From Nakamurella multipartita DSM 44233 (GTDB taxonomy: Bacteria; Actinomycetota; Actinomycetes; Mycobacteriales; Nakamurellaceae): DNA of 64,000 nt. The stretch covers positions 3,286,001 through 3,350,000 of the forward strand of contig NC_013235.1 in assembly GCF_000024365.1 (NCBI RefSeq). Direction: 5' to 3'. The first letter of the stretch is position 1; every line of letters begins with the position of its first letter. A program made the position numbers and the translations under genes. Below are positions 27,331-36,840 of the stretch, piece after piece. The notes beneath the pieces are model-generated. The model saw nothing but the letters and a program-made list of their open reading frames with translations. It did no database searches and was not told where the DNA came from.

Positions 27331-27830
27331 AGGTCGAGCTCCGATTGGCCGAACTTGGTGCGCAGGAAATTGCCCTGCGCGACGAGGGCGTTGGCGTCGT
27401 CGTGCTGGACGGCGGCCAGCACCTCCGACGCCGAGGACAGCAGGAAGTCCAACTGTTCGGTGAGCGCCGCGGTCGGCGTGAGGCCGTTGGGCCGCGGCCG
27501 GTCCCGCACCGCCGGGTCCAGCGCGAGGTAGGTCTTGAGCGTGGTCGGCAGGTAGTCCCGCAGGATCCCGTTGATCGACACCCGCGCATGGATGTCCAGG
27601 TCGCGGTCCCGGGTGGTGAACAGCACGGTGTCGATCACGTCAGTGATCCGGCGCGCCGCGACCACCGCCGCGCCGGGCAACTGCCCGGCCGAGGCGTTGA
27701 CGAACCGGTTGGCCTGGAACCGCAGGGCGGCCAACGCGGCCGGGCTGTCCTCCTCGGGCGTCGGCGGCTGCACGATCGGATCGGACGGCCGGCGCTCCTC
27801 CGGCCGTCCGAACAACCAGTTCATCACCAC
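27327..27830 (-). CDS. conserved-looking hypothetical protein of the TelA operon
   Basis: 167 residues from a GTG at 27830 (another GTG and an ATG follow at once, so the start is uncertain by two codons). Mostly helical with FQANRFVNASAG, RRITDVIDTVLF, LPTTLKTYLAL and a Gln/Asn-rich end. No family recognised. It lies between TelA (18 bp upstream) and the degenerate TerD protein (4-nt overlap downstream), so it most likely assists TelA. Confidence 0.65.
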   Translation of the reverse strand: MVMNWLFGRPEERRPSDPIVQPPTPEEDSPAALAALRFQANRFVNASAGQLPGAAVVAARRITDVIDTVLFTTRDRDLDIHARVSINGILRDYLPTTLKTYLALDPAVRDRPRPNGLTPTAALTEQLDFLLSSASEVLAAVQHDDANALVAQGNFLRTKFGQSELDL

Positions 27831-27848
27831 GCTGCGCGAAACCCCCGG

Positions 27849-29072
27849 TCAGGAACCGGCGTTCAGTTCGCCACGCCGCACCCTCTCCAGATACGGCTGC
27901 GCCCGGTCGATCTGACCCTGCAGGGCGTTCACGGTCTGGGCCATGCTGTCCACGGCCTGGGCCCGGAAGGTGTCGACCGCGTCCATCGCCTGGAAGACGT
28001 TGTCGAACGCCTGCTGCAGCTTCTCCACCGAGACGGTCGCGCTGGCCGCCTGCTCATGGATCTGCGCACCCTGGATCTTGAGCTGCTCGGAGGTGCGGGC
28101 GATCAGGTCGCCGGTGGCCGCGTTCAGGCCGGTGATCTGGTCCAGCACCAGCTTCTGCCGGGCCAGCGCCTGGGACACGATGACGGCGGTGCGCAGGGCG
28201 GCGATCGTCGTGGTCTGGGCCCGGTCGACGCCGCGCATCAGTTCCAGGTTGTTCTTGCGGACCAGGTCCAGCGCCATGTAACCCTGCACGGCCACGGCCA
28301 TCTGGGTCATGATGTCCTGCTTGCGCTGGCGGATCGGGAACAGCGCGTCCGAGCGCAGCGTGTTGGCGTCCTCGGTACGGCCCTGGGACTCCAGCACCCG
28401 CACCTGGTCCTCCACCGCGACGTCCAGCGCGGTGGCCAGCTCGTTGTACTCGGTGAGCTTGCCCATCAGGGTCCACATGTTGGACTTCTCGACCTCGATC
28501 GAGGCGTTGTCCTTGCCCAGCTCGTCCTTGCCCGAGGCCAGCGCGCGCACGATCGCATCCAGGTGGCTCTGCGCGGACTGGTACTTGGCGAAGTAGCGGT
28601 CGATCTTGTCGCCGCCCGGGATCCACTTGAGGACCTTCTTGATGCCGGTCAGGTCGGCCCGGTTCGGGTCCAACTCGGTGATGGTCACCCGCAGGTCGGA
28701 CAGCGTCTTGGCGACCCGGGTCTGCGCGTCGCCGCCACCGCCGCCCTTGGCGCCGCTGAGCACCGCGGCCGGCCGGTCCAGCATCCGGCTGGACACGTTG
28801 GCCGACTCCCGCATCTCCCGGTCGCCCAGGGCGGTGATCGCCTCGATCTTCTTGGCGAACTCGGGCGAGCGCACGTCCATCGCGGCCAGTTCCATCGCGA
28901 ACGAGCTGGCCCGGGTCTGCAGCTCGGCCTTGCGCGGGTCGGCCACCGAGACGGCCCCGACGGCCTGCTCCGGCTTGACGACCTGCACCGGGGCCGGCGG
29001 GGTGAGCACGAGCCCACCACCGGAGGCTCCTGCAGTCGATCCGGAACCGGATCCAAGATCGAGGTCGGTCAT
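27849..29072 (-). CDS. telA: TelA-family toxic-anion resistance protein
   Basis: 407 residues. The ATG at 29072 is chosen because AAGGAG is 9 nt upstream; one at 29078 would be too close. After a Gly/Ser leader that also carries DLDLGSG, the rest is the long helical TelA domain (TITELDPNRADLTG, FAKYQSAQSHLDAIVRAL, ALFPIRQRKQDIM). It resembles a dynamin-like coiled-coil stack without a GTPase. Related to KlaA/TelA and B. subtilis YceH. First gene of the minus-strand TelA-TerD-LDL operon. Confidence 0.9.
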   Translation of the reverse strand: MTDLDLGSGSGSTAGASGGGLVLTPPAPVQVVKPEQAVGAVSVADPRKAELQTRASSFAMELAAMDVRSPEFAKKIEAITALGDREMRESANVSSRMLDRPAAVLSGAKGGGGGDAQTRVAKTLSDLRVTITELDPNRADLTGIKKVLKWIPGGDKIDRYFAKYQSAQSHLDAIVRALASGKDELGKDNASIEVEKSNMWTLMGKLTEYNELATALDVAVEDQVRVLESQGRTEDANTLRSDALFPIRQRKQDIMTQMAVAVQGYMALDLVRKNNLELMRGVDRAQTTTIAALRTAVIVSQALARQKLVLDQITGLNAATGDLIARTSEQLKIQGAQIHEQAASATVSVEKLQQAFDNVFQAMDAVDTFRAQAVDSMAQTVNALQGQIDRAQPYLERVRRGELNAGS

Positions 29073-29274
29073 CGACATGCGCTCCTTCGGGCTGGGTGGA
29101 CGGGGTCGAACGTGCGGATCGATCGAGCGTGCCGACCCGGTGGGCTCACCGTCACCCCCGAGGCCAACAATGCCCATGGTAGGGCGAAGGTCCGACGACG
29201 ATGCCGACCCGCTCCCGACCCGCGCCCACCAGCGTTCGCTCGCTCGTGTCCGACTATCCGCCGGAGGCCACCCC

Positions 29275-30933
29275 ATGCCCGCAGTCGAGCCGTTGATCTT
29301 CCTGGTGATCGGGGTCGTCGCGGTCAACGGCATCGCCGGCCGGATCGGGGTGCCCGCGCCGATCCTGCTGCTGGTGGCCGGGGTCGGGGTGTCGTTCATC
29401 CCCGGGGTGCCCGAGGTGCAGGTGGAGCCCGAGGTCGTGCTCACCGTGCTGATTCCGCCGCTGCTGTTCGCCGCGGCCACCGAGGCCTCGGTGGTGGCGC
29501 TGCGCGGCCTGCTGCGCTCGATCACCCAACTGGCCGTCGGCATGGTGCTGGTGACGGCGTTCGCCGTCGCCGCGGTGGCCTACCTGCTCATCCCGGGCAT
29601 CCCGTTCGCGGCCGCCCTGGCCCTGGGCGCGATCGTCGCGCCGCCGGACGCGGTGGCGGCGATCGCGGTGGCCCGCCGGGCCGGGCTGCCCCGCCGGGTG
29701 GTCACCGTGCTGGAGGGCGAGTCGCTGTTCAACGACGCGACCTCCCTGGTCCTGCTCCGGGTGGCCCTGGTCGGGCTGGCTGTCGGCACCATGTCCTGGG
29801 GCGAGGCCGTGCTGGAGTTCGCCTGGGCGACGGCGGGCGGGATCCTGGTCGGCGGCGTCGTCGGCGTCGTGCTGTCCTGGGCCCGCCGGCACACCGGTTC
29901 CACGCTGGCCACCACCGCGCTGTCGCTGGTCGCTCCGTTCGTCGCCGATCAGCTGGGCGAGGCCGCGCAGGCTTCCGGCATCCTGGCCGTCGTGGTGGCC
30001 GGTCTGGTGCTCGGCTACCGGGCCCCCTACGACCTCAAGCCCCAGGTCCGGCTGACCCTGACGGCGACCTGGAGCACCGTGCAGTACGTGCTCGAGGGCA
30101 CCGTGTTCGCGCTGATCGGGCTGCAGCTGTGGGCCATCGTGACCGCCCCCGACATCGGCCGCCGGCCGGTCGTGCTGATCTCCGGGGCGATCCTGCTGAC
30201 GGTCATCCTGATCCGGCCGGTCTGGATCTTCCTGCTCAACTGGGCCGGCCGGCTGCTGCGCCGGCCGGGCTCGTTCGACGACTGGCGCCCGCTGGCCGCG
30301 GTGTCCTGGGCCGGCATGCGCGGGGTCGTGTCCCTGGCCGCCGCGCAGACGCTGCCGCTGGACACGCCCTACCGGTCGCTGCTGCTGACCTGCACCATCG
30401 CGGTCATCCTGGGCACCCTGGTGGTCCAGGGGCTGACCCTGCCGACGGTCATCAAGTGGCTGCACTTCCCCGGCGATCCGGCCGCCGAGATCGACGCCGA
30501 GCGGATGGCCGCCCGGGACGAGGCCAATCGCGCCATCGCCGCCGCGGTGGAGCGGGAGATCGCCGAGAACGATGTTCCCGCCGACCGGGCCCGCCGGATG
30601 CGGCTGTGGGTGGAGACCCGGGACTGGCGGACGCTGGCCGAGGATCCGCGTTCGGCCTCGGACACCGGCCGCAGCCGGCTGCACCGGTTGGCCGACTGGA
30701 ACCGGGACATGATGAACATCGAACGCGACGTGTTCGTCGGCCTGCGCAATTCCGGGCGCATCTCCGAGGAGGTCATGCGGGAGATCGAGTACGGGCTGGA
30801 CCTGGAGGAGGCCCTGCTCGACCAGCGGTTGGACGTGGCCACCGGCCATCTGGACCAGCTGCGCAGCACTCGGGACGACCCGGCCGACGATCCGCCCGGC
30901 AGCCCGCCGGACCGGGCGACCGGACCGGCCTGA
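29275..30933 (+). CDS. sodium/proton antiporter, CPA1 type
   Basis: 552 residues from an ATG with CCGGAGG upstream. Ten to twelve membrane helices. The ion-binding region is IVAPPDAVAAIAVARR, followed by LEGESLFNDATSLVLL and, late, SWAGMRGVVSLAAAQTL, all hallmarks of NhaP/NhaE-type exchangers. A soluble helical tail of about 130 residues follows, as in Nha-type bacterial CPA1 proteins. Divergent from telA across 202 bp. Confidence 0.92.
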   Translation: MPAVEPLIFLVIGVVAVNGIAGRIGVPAPILLLVAGVGVSFIPGVPEVQVEPEVVLTVLIPPLLFAAATEASVVALRGLLRSITQLAVGMVLVTAFAVAAVAYLLIPGIPFAAALALGAIVAPPDAVAAIAVARRAGLPRRVVTVLEGESLFNDATSLVLLRVALVGLAVGTMSWGEAVLEFAWATAGGILVGGVVGVVLSWARRHTGSTLATTALSLVAPFVADQLGEAAQASGILAVVVAGLVLGYRAPYDLKPQVRLTLTATWSTVQYVLEGTVFALIGLQLWAIVTAPDIGRRPVVLISGAILLTVILIRPVWIFLLNWAGRLLRRPGSFDDWRPLAAVSWAGMRGVVSLAAAQTLPLDTPYRSLLLTCTIAVILGTLVVQGLTLPTVIKWLHFPGDPAAEIDAERMAARDEANRAIAAAVEREIAENDVPADRARRMRLWVETRDWRTLAEDPRSASDTGRSRLHRLADWNRDMMNIERDVFVGLRNSGRISEEVMREIEYGLDLEEALLDQRLDVATGHLDQLRSTRDDPADDPPGSPPDRATGPA

Positions 30934-31035
30934 CGGCCAGGCCGTTCGGGCGGGCGGTCCCGCGGGCGCCGTCTGGCACGCTGGTGGGATGACGCATCAG
31001 GTCGCAGCCTTCCTCCATCCGGCGAGGGACGGCCG

Positions 31036-34000
31036 GTGAAGGCACGCCTGACCCGGTTGTTGAACACCCGAACCCGCAAGATCACGGCCGTCGCGGTCGT
31101 CGTGCTCCTGGTCGCCGGCATCGCCTGGGTGGCCTGGCCGGCGCCCGCGCCCACCCCGGTGGCCAGCCGGGACGTCACCATCACCGCGCCGGGCGGACCG
31201 GGTGTGGACGAGCCGGTGAAGCTGGACGCGACGCTGTACCTGCCGACGACCACCCCGGCCCCGGCGATCATCATGGCCCACGGCTTCGGCGGGTCGAAGG
31301 ACTCGGTGGCCGCCGACGCCGAGCAGTCCGCCCGGGACGGGTTCGTGGTGCTGGCCTATTCGGCCCGCGGTTTCGGCGCTTCCACCGGTCAGATCGGGCT
31401 CGATTCGCTGGACTACGAGATCCCCGACGCCCGCGCGCTGATCGACTGGTTGGCCACCCAGCCGGAGGTGCAGCTGGACGGACCCGACGACCCCCGGGTC
31501 GGGGTCACCGGCGGGTCCTACGGCGGCGCGCTGTCGCTGATGCTGGCCGGCACCGACCCCCGGGTCGATGCCGTCGTCCCGCTGATCACCTGGAACGACC
31601 TGGAACAGTCCCTGTTCCCCAACGCGCAGGCCACCGACGCCGACCTGGCCGCGGGCACCCCGGCCGCCGCCGAAGGGGTCTCCGACGGGGTGTTCAAGAA
31701 GTTCTGGACCTCCACCCTGATGGCCTCGGTGACCACCGGGTCGGCCCTGTCGGCCACCGGAACCGCCCAGGGCGACACCGGCGACAGCAACTTCGTCCGC
31801 CGCGGCACCACCTCGACCAGCCCCAGCGCGGCAGCCGATTCGGGGTCATCGACCACCGGGGTGAGCCCGCAGGCGGCGGCCGCTGCCCTTTCCGGCAGCT
31901 GCGGCCGGATGATGGTGCAGCTGTGCGCCGGCTACGCGCAGGCCGCGCAGACCGGCCGCATCGGGCCCGAGTTCTCGGCCTTGCTGGCCCGGTCCAGCCC
32001 GGCGGCGGTGGTCGGCGACATCACCGCGCCGACGCTGCTGGTGCAGGGCGAGAAGGACACCCTGTTCCCGCTCAGCGAGGCCGACGCCAACGCCCGGGCG
32101 ATCGCCGCCAACGGCGCCACGGTGGCCGTGACCTGGTACAACGGTGGCCACGACGGCGGCACCAGCCCGGACACCGCGACCCGGGATCGGATCACCCAGT
32201 GGTTCGACTACTACCTGGCCGGCCGCGGCCCGGCCCCTTCGCAGGCGTTCCGGTACACCGTGGATGGCCCGATCAGCGACACCGGCAGCGCCCGCAGCCG
32301 GACCCTGGAGGTGCCCGAGTATCCGGGGCTGGCGGCCGGCTCGACCACCAACCGGGTGTCGATCCCGTTGTCCGGCGACGCCCAGTTCGTGGTCAACCCG
32401 CCCGGGGCGACCCCCGCGTCGATCTCCAGCCTGCCGGGCATCTCGGGGTTGGCCTCGACCGCGCTGTCCACCTTCGCCGGCGGCCTGCCCGGGCAGACGG
32501 CCCGCTTCGAATCCGCCCCGTTCGACGTGCTGACCGTGCTGGCCGGCACCCCGCGGATCAACCTGACGGTGACCAAGTTGCCGATCCCCGGCACCGTCGA
32601 GCAGGCCGGCACCCAGACCGACGAGGGCATGGTGCTGTACGGGTCGATCGCCAAGGTCTCCGCCGGCGGCACCCGGTCCACCGTGGGCGGGGTGGCGCCG
32701 ATGCGGCTGCCCGAGGCCGCCAACGGCACGCCCGTCCCGGTCACCCTGAGCCTGCCGGCCGCCGCGTTGCAGATCGAGGCCGGCTCGACCCTCGAGGTCA
32801 GCCTGTCCACCACCGACCAGGCCTACGCCGGGCCGACCGCGCCGGCCGCCTACCGGGTGGCCCTGAGCACCGACCCGGCCCTGGACGGGATTACCGGGGT
32901 CAGCGCCCCGGAGGTCGGCGGCGAGCGCGTCTCCGGCCCCGACATCCCGCTGTTCCAGCTGATCGGGCTCATCGTGCTGGCCCTGCTGGTGGTGCTCGCG
33001 CTGGTCATCGGCGGCCGGGTGCGCTCCGGCCGGGCCGACGTCGACCCGTCGCTGGTCGATGTGCCGCTGTCGATCAAGAACCTGGGCAAGTCCTACCCGG
33101 GCGGGGTCAAGGCCGTCACCGACGTCAGCCTGCAGGTCAAGGCCGGTCAGGTGCTCGGCCTGCTCGGGCCCAACGGGGCCGGCAAGACGACCACCCTGCG
33201 CATGGTGATGGGCCTGATCACCCCGACCGAGGGTGAGATCCGGGTCTTCGGGCACCTGGTCAAGCCCGGCTCGCCGATCCTTTCCCGGATCGGCAGCTTC
33301 GTCGAGGGTTCCGGCTTCCTGCCGCACCTGTCCGGCCGGGCCAACCTGGAGCTGTACTGGAAGGCCACCGGCCGCCCGGCCCAGGACGCCAACCTGGCCG
33401 AGGCGATGGAGATCGCCAACCTGGGCAAGGCGGTGGACCGCAAGGTCCGCACCTACTCGCAGGGCATGCGGCAGCGGCTGGCCATCGCCCAGGCGATGCT
33501 CGGACTGCCCGAGCTGCTGCTGATGGACGAGCCCACCAACGGGCTCGACCCGCCCCAGATCCACGCCATGCGCGAGGTGCTGCGCCGGTATGCGGCGACC
33601 GGCCGCACCGTGTTGGTCTCCAGCCACCTGCTGTCCGAGGTGGAACAGACCTGCACCCATGTGGTGGTCGTGCACCTGGGACGGACCATCGCCGCCGGCA
33701 CGGTCGCCGAACTGGTCGCCACCTCCGGCGAGGTGGTCTTCGACGTGGACGACCAGGACACCGCCGAGCGGGTGCTGCGCACCCTGGCCACTGACATCGA
33801 GCGGACCGAGGCCGGGGTGCAGGTCGACCTGGGCTCGGTGCCGCCGTCCCAGGCGGTGTCCGCGCTGGTCGCGGCGGGCGTCGCGGTCAACGGGGCCGCG
33901 CCGCGGAACCGGCTCGAGGACGTGTTCCTGGACATGGTCGGGGCCTCCGGCGCGGCCGGGTCCTCCTCCGACCATCCGGTGACCGGCACCCGGCCCGAGC

Positions 34001-34068
34001 GGTCGACGCGGCCGCCGGACCCCGGCCCCCGGACCCCCGTCGGCACCCAACAGGGAGGGTCGGCATGA
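31036..34068 (+). CDS. fusion of extracytoplasmic alpha/beta-hydrolase and ABC ATPase
   Basis: 1010 residues, GTG start. Residues 15-35 are a signal anchor. Residues about 40-400 are an alpha/beta hydrolase of the CocE/Xaa-Pro peptidase-like type (HGFGGSKDS oxyanion region, GGSYGGAL nucleophile elbow, QGEKDTLFP acid loop, GGHDGG His), followed by a jelly-roll-like domain to about 630. A second membrane helix (LIGLIVLALLVVLALVIGG, about 638-656) leads to an ABC ATPase with GPNGAGKTT, YSQGMRQRLA and LLLMDEPTNGLD. The topology puts the hydrolase outside and the ATPase inside. It is coupled to the permease by an ATGA overlap. Confidence 0.88.
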   Translation: MKARLTRLLNTRTRKITAVAVVVLLVAGIAWVAWPAPAPTPVASRDVTITAPGGPGVDEPVKLDATLYLPTTTPAPAIIMAHGFGGSKDSVAADAEQSARDGFVVLAYSARGFGASTGQIGLDSLDYEIPDARALIDWLATQPEVQLDGPDDPRVGVTGGSYGGALSLMLAGTDPRVDAVVPLITWNDLEQSLFPNAQATDADLAAGTPAAAEGVSDGVFKKFWTSTLMASVTTGSALSATGTAQGDTGDSNFVRRGTTSTSPSAAADSGSSTTGVSPQAAAAALSGSCGRMMVQLCAGYAQAAQTGRIGPEFSALLARSSPAAVVGDITAPTLLVQGEKDTLFPLSEADANARAIAANGATVAVTWYNGGHDGGTSPDTATRDRITQWFDYYLAGRGPAPSQAFRYTVDGPISDTGSARSRTLEVPEYPGLAAGSTTNRVSIPLSGDAQFVVNPPGATPASISSLPGISGLASTALSTFAGGLPGQTARFESAPFDVLTVLAGTPRINLTVTKLPIPGTVEQAGTQTDEGMVLYGSIAKVSAGGTRSTVGGVAPMRLPEAANGTPVPVTLSLPAAALQIEAGSTLEVSLSTTDQAYAGPTAPAAYRVALSTDPALDGITGVSAPEVGGERVSGPDIPLFQLIGLIVLALLVVLALVIGGRVRSGRADVDPSLVDVPLSIKNLGKSYPGGVKAVTDVSLQVKAGQVLGLLGPNGAGKTTTLRMVMGLITPTEGEIRVFGHLVKPGSPILSRIGSFVEGSGFLPHLSGRANLELYWKATGRPAQDANLAEAMEIANLGKAVDRKVRTYSQGMRQRLAIAQAMLGLPELLLMDEPTNGLDPPQIHAMREVLRRYAATGRTVLVSSHLLSEVEQTCTHVVVVHLGRTIAAGTVAELVATSGEVVFDVDDQDTAERVLRTLATDIERTEAGVQVDLGSVPPSQAVSALVAAGVAVNGAAPRNRLEDVFLDMVGASGAAGSSSDHPVTGTRPERSTRPPDPGPRTPVGTQQGGSA

Positions 34069-34988
34069 GCCCGACGCATCACGACCATTCGGCCGACACC
34101 GCGGTCGCGGTCATGCAGAACGTCCGCCACGCGGTGCCGGTCAGCGCCGACGGCACCCCGGTCGGGTTCAACCCGAACCGGACGCTACGGGTGCGGGTCG
34201 AGTTGAGCCGGCAGCTGCGGCGCCGGCGGACCCAGCTGGCCCTGGGCTTCATGGCCCTGCTGCCGGTGATCCTGGTGATCGCGTTCGCCTTCGGCTCCAA
34301 TTCCGGCGCCCGCGGCGCGGTCAACCTGGTCGACCTGGCCACCTCCGGGTCGATCAACTTCGCGCTGGTCTCGCTGTTTTTCTCGGCCAGCTTCCTGCTG
34401 ATCGTGGTGATCTCGCTGTTCTTCGGCGACACCATCGCCTCCGAGGCGTCGTGGTCCTCGCTGCGCTACCTGCTGGCCATGCCGGTCCCCCGGGTCCGGC
34501 TGATCCGGCAGAAAGTGCTGGTGGCCGGCCTGCTGTCGCTGTCCGCGCTGCTCGTCCTGCCGATCAGCGCGCTGATCGTCGGCGGGTTCGCCTACGGGTG
34601 GAACCCGCTGTCCACCCCGGTCGGTGAGCAGTTCACCTTCGCCGACGGGCTGCTGCGGATCGCGCTGATCGTCAGCTACGTGGCCATCCAGCTGACCTGG
34701 GTGGCCGGGCTGGCGCTGATGCTCTCGGTTCTCACCGACGCCCCGCTCGGAGCGGTCGGTGGCGCCGTGCTGATCTCGATCCTGTCCCAGATCCTCAACC
34801 AGATCGACGCCTTGGGCGACCTGCGCAACTACCTGCCGACCAAGTACGCGTTCGCCTGGACCGGGGCCCTGGTCGACCCGATCCGCTGGGACGATATGGT
34901 CCGCGGCGGTTTCCTGAGCCTGGCTTACGCGGTGGTGTTCGCGACCATCGCGGTCCTGCACTTCCGGCGCAAGGACGTGACCAGCTAG
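34065..34988 (+). CDS. ABC-2 type permease
   Basis: 307 residues with an N-terminal cytoplasmic stretch and six helices (first GFMALLPVILVIAFAFG). The central part FFGDTIASEASWSSLRYLLAMPVPR is typical of ABC-2 permeases paired with NatA-like ATPases. RBS GGGAGGG; ATGA overlap with the hydrolase-ABC gene. Together they form one exporter whose outer hydrolase may process the exported product or its target. Confidence 0.9.
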   Translation: MSPTHHDHSADTAVAVMQNVRHAVPVSADGTPVGFNPNRTLRVRVELSRQLRRRRTQLALGFMALLPVILVIAFAFGSNSGARGAVNLVDLATSGSINFALVSLFFSASFLLIVVISLFFGDTIASEASWSSLRYLLAMPVPRVRLIRQKVLVAGLLSLSALLVLPISALIVGGFAYGWNPLSTPVGEQFTFADGLLRIALIVSYVAIQLTWVAGLALMLSVLTDAPLGAVGGAVLISILSQILNQIDALGDLRNYLPTKYAFAWTGALVDPIRWDDMVRGGFLSLAYAVVFATIAVLHFRRKDVTS

Positions 34989-35027
34989 ACGCGATGGACC
35001 CAGCCCCGGACCGGAAGGCGGCCGCCC

Positions 35028-36840
35028 ATGTCGGTGTCCCGGCCGGACCGGGGCGGTGCCGCCCGGGCGGACCCGGCCCGACCCCGGCACCTGCTGCTCG
35101 CCCTCGGCGCGTTCTGTGCGGTGTTGGTGCTGACCCACACGGCCATGCTGGCCGCGGCCCAGTGGGACGCCGCGACGATCGTGCTGTGGGAGTCGACCCT
35201 CGCGCTCTTCTTCGCCTCCGGCCTGATCGCGCTGTGGCGTCAGCCGCACAACCCGTTCGGTGCGCTGCTGCTGCTGGCCGGACTCGCGCAGTGGTGTGCG
35301 GGCCTGCAGACCGTGCCGGTGGCCGGGCTGGCCGCCATCGGGTCGCTGACCAAGACGCTGCCGTTGGCGGTGACCGTCCACGTCATCCTGGCGTTCCCGA
35401 CCGGCCGGGTGGCCCCCGGCCTGGCCCGGTTCACGGTGGTCCTGGCCTACGTCACCTCCACGGTGCTGGAAGTGCCGAGCATGGTGCTCGCCGGGAGCAG
35501 CTCGCTGCGCCTGGTTCAGACCGAACCGACCGCGGTGCTCGATGCCGCCGTCCTGGGCCAACGGCTGACCGGGCTGACCTGCCTGGGGCTGGCCATGAGC
35601 GTGCTGGCGATCCGGCTGGTCCGGATGAAACGCACCGGGCAGACCCAGCTGGGACCGTTCGTCCTGTACGCGTTCGCCTGCCTGGTCGGGCTGACGGTGA
35701 CCCTGATCGCCCGGCTGATCGGCCCGCTGGCCGGCACCGGCCTGCTGGAGCGGACCGGCCCGGTCCAGGCGCTGCTGGTCGCCGCCCTGCCCGTGGTGTT
35801 CCTGTTCGGTGTGCTGACCGGCTCGTTCGGCCGCACCGGGGAGCTGCGCGAATTCCTGGAGGGCATGAGCGACCGGACGATGACGCCGGAGGAACTCGAC
35901 GGTGCGGTGTCCCGGGCCATCGGGGTCCCGGGGAGCCGGGTCGTCTACCGCGCCGACGGGGTCGGGGACGGCGGGTTCGGGGACGGCGAGGCCGAGTACG
36001 TCGATGCCACCGGCACTCCGGTGCCGCCGGATCCGGCGCACGAGGCACTGTTCCCGATCCGACACGACGGCGCCGCGGTCGGCGCCGTCGGCTACCGGCC
36101 GGGCGCCCAGGTCGATCCGCGGCTGCTGGAGGCGGTGGCCGATGCCTCGGCCCTGGTCATCAGCCACCAGCGCACCCTGGCCAGCCTGCGGGCCGTGCTG
36201 CTGGACCTGCGCCGGACCGAGCGGGCGCTGCGGCTGTCCCGGCGCCGGATCGCGGTGGCCGGTGACCCGGGAACGGCGCCGCATCGCCCGCGACCTGCAC
36301 GACGGGGTGCAGCAGCACGCGATCAACCTCGGCCTGCTCGCCCAGCAGATCCAGCTCGCGCCGGACCCGGCCGGGACGGCCGCCTCGGCCGCGGCCCTGC
36401 ACACCGGGGTGATCACCCTGCTGGCCGAGGTGCGCAACCTGATCGGGGGCATCATGCCGGCCCCGCTGGTCGAGCGGGGCATCGTCTCCGCGGTGCGGGC
36501 CCTGGCCGGCCGCAGCACCGTGCCGGTCGACGTGCAGGTGCACGGCCCGCCGCGTCGGCTGCCCGCCGAGCTCGAGAGCACCGTCTACTTCGTCGTCAGC
36601 GAGGCGATCGCCAACACCGGCAAGTACGCGCAGGCATCGACGATCCGGATCGTGCTCACCATGACCGAGCAGGACGTGGTCGCCGAGATCTCCGACGACG
36701 GCATCGGCGGAGCCGTGCCCGGGTCGGGCACCGGACTGGTCGGGCTGCGCGACCGGGTGGCCGCGTTCGGCGGCACCCTGAGCGTGACCTCGCCGCCGGG
36801 CGCCGGCACGCAAGTGCGGATGATGATCCCATGCGGATAG
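35028..36840 (+). pseudogene. sensor histidine kinase with internal +1 frameshift
   Basis: The N-terminal part (seven or eight membrane helices, then a GAF-like stretch to LRLSRRRIAVA) is read from the ATG at 35028. The kinase core (TRERRRIARDLHDGVQQHA, then SEAIANTGKYAQ and GTGLVGLRDRV) is in the next frame. Dropping one G at 36261-36262 joins them in one 603-residue kinase. It is therefore a real frameshift, a sequencing error, or much less likely programmed slippage. The kinase stop overlaps the response regulator start by 10 nt, so the pair was built as one operon. Confidence 0.8.

Noticed and set aside
27345..30992. A 1215-codon plus-strand open frame over telA and the antiporter gene
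   Set aside because: A high-GC shadow frame of Arg/Gly/Pro-rich sequence opposite or out of frame with clearly conserved genes.
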